From positions 310,001-374,000 of the forward strand of contig CBFFRQ010000081.1 in NCBI GenBank assembly GCA_965644315.1: a stretch of DNA of 64,000 nucleotides, read 5' to 3'. Within the stretch, counting starts at the first letter, position 1, and every line of letters starts with the position of its first letter. The DNA comes from Caecitellus pseudoparvulus. Lineage: Eukaryota > Bigyra: Bicosoecida. The position numbers and the translations under genes are program-made. The notes beneath the pieces are model-generated. The model saw nothing but the letters and a program-made list of their open reading frames with translations, had not been told where the DNA came from and ran no database searches. Shown here one piece after another: positions 63,911-64,000 of the stretch.

Positions 63911-64000
63911 ACATCAAAGTCGAGTCAACCTGTGCGGGGCATGGTCTGCGGGGGGGTGGGGGGGGGGCACTGGTGAAGGGCCTGCACACAAGGTGCACCT

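Noticed and set aside
1-64000. CRISPR arrays, insertion sequences, phage or viral modules, rRNA and tRNA genes
   Set aside because: None was seen. All tandem repeats are coding minisatellites or microsatellites without spacers, and no transposase, integrase or capsid-like sequence occurs in the frames read.

Overview
This is nuclear DNA of a protist-like eukaryote. Every gene is a homologue of a eukaryotic protein, many are interrupted by small GT-AG introns, and there are no bacterial-style operons or Shine-Dalgarno sites. I place 26 protein genes in 64 kb, packed on both strands, with convergent gene ends as little as 11 bp apart. Base composition is GC-rich (about 60% by eye). Introns that can be fixed by homology are mostly 61-80 nt, very often start GTGCGT and end CAG. 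The cell has a 9+2 flagellum or retains its genes (SPAG16/PF20, alpha-tubulin acetyltransferase), mitochondria (pyruvate dehydrogenase E2) and a rich endosomal system (VPS26C, a second VPS26-like protein, HPS5/TECPR2-like, Rab). The lineage cannot be fixed by eye; a free-living flagellate (for example a stramenopile or another alga-like protist) is more likely than an animal, plant or typical fungus.

Layout. 1-12.2 kb: 3' part of a GSK3 kinase (+), PRP19 (-), a 2,321-residue secreted EGF/Calx-beta/PA14/filamin-repeat protein (+), phosducin-like protein (-). 12.6-27.4 kb: CAP-Gly microtubule-binding protein (+), RCC1-repeat protein (-), large ankyrin protein (-), pyruvate dehydrogenase E2 (+), SPAG16 (-), small ankyrin protein (-). 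27.8-35.5 kb: exosome subunit RRP41 (+) and a 2,150-residue FANCM helicase with a ZZ zinc finger (-). 35.9-47.5 kb: a run of six plus-strand genes, namely VPS26-like, lipase-maturation-factor-like, ATAT1, CWC25, halide/thiol methyltransferase and VPS26C. 47.5-54.7 kb: fungal-type Zn2Cys6 regulator (-), villin-headpiece protein (-), small NDUFA3-like protein (+), Rab GTPase (-). 54.9-64 kb: HPS5/TECPR2-like protein carrying a 63-unit, 30-bp minisatellite (-), HMCES (-), rhodanese-like protein (-), a membrane protein (+).

How they fit together. Spliceosome (PRP19, CWC25), RNA decay (RRP41), genome protection (FANCM, HMCES), microtubule/flagellum (SPAG16, ATAT1, CAP-Gly, phosducin-like) and endosome sorting (VPS26C, VPS26-like, HPS5-like, Rab) are interleaved without evident operon logic. 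Exon boundaries below were derived by reading the sequence against family alignments from memory. In the multi-exon genes where I list every exon (except the 5'-partial GSK3), the joined coding length is a multiple of three.

Most striking points: the giant Ala/Glu/Arg repeat that should form a rod of roughly 95 nm; the ZZ finger in FANCM; a canonical Zn2Cys6 cluster split by an intron; very small first coding exons in many genes; and short words (GAAACGC, AACGCAGC, AGTGCACT) that recur far more often than composition predicts.
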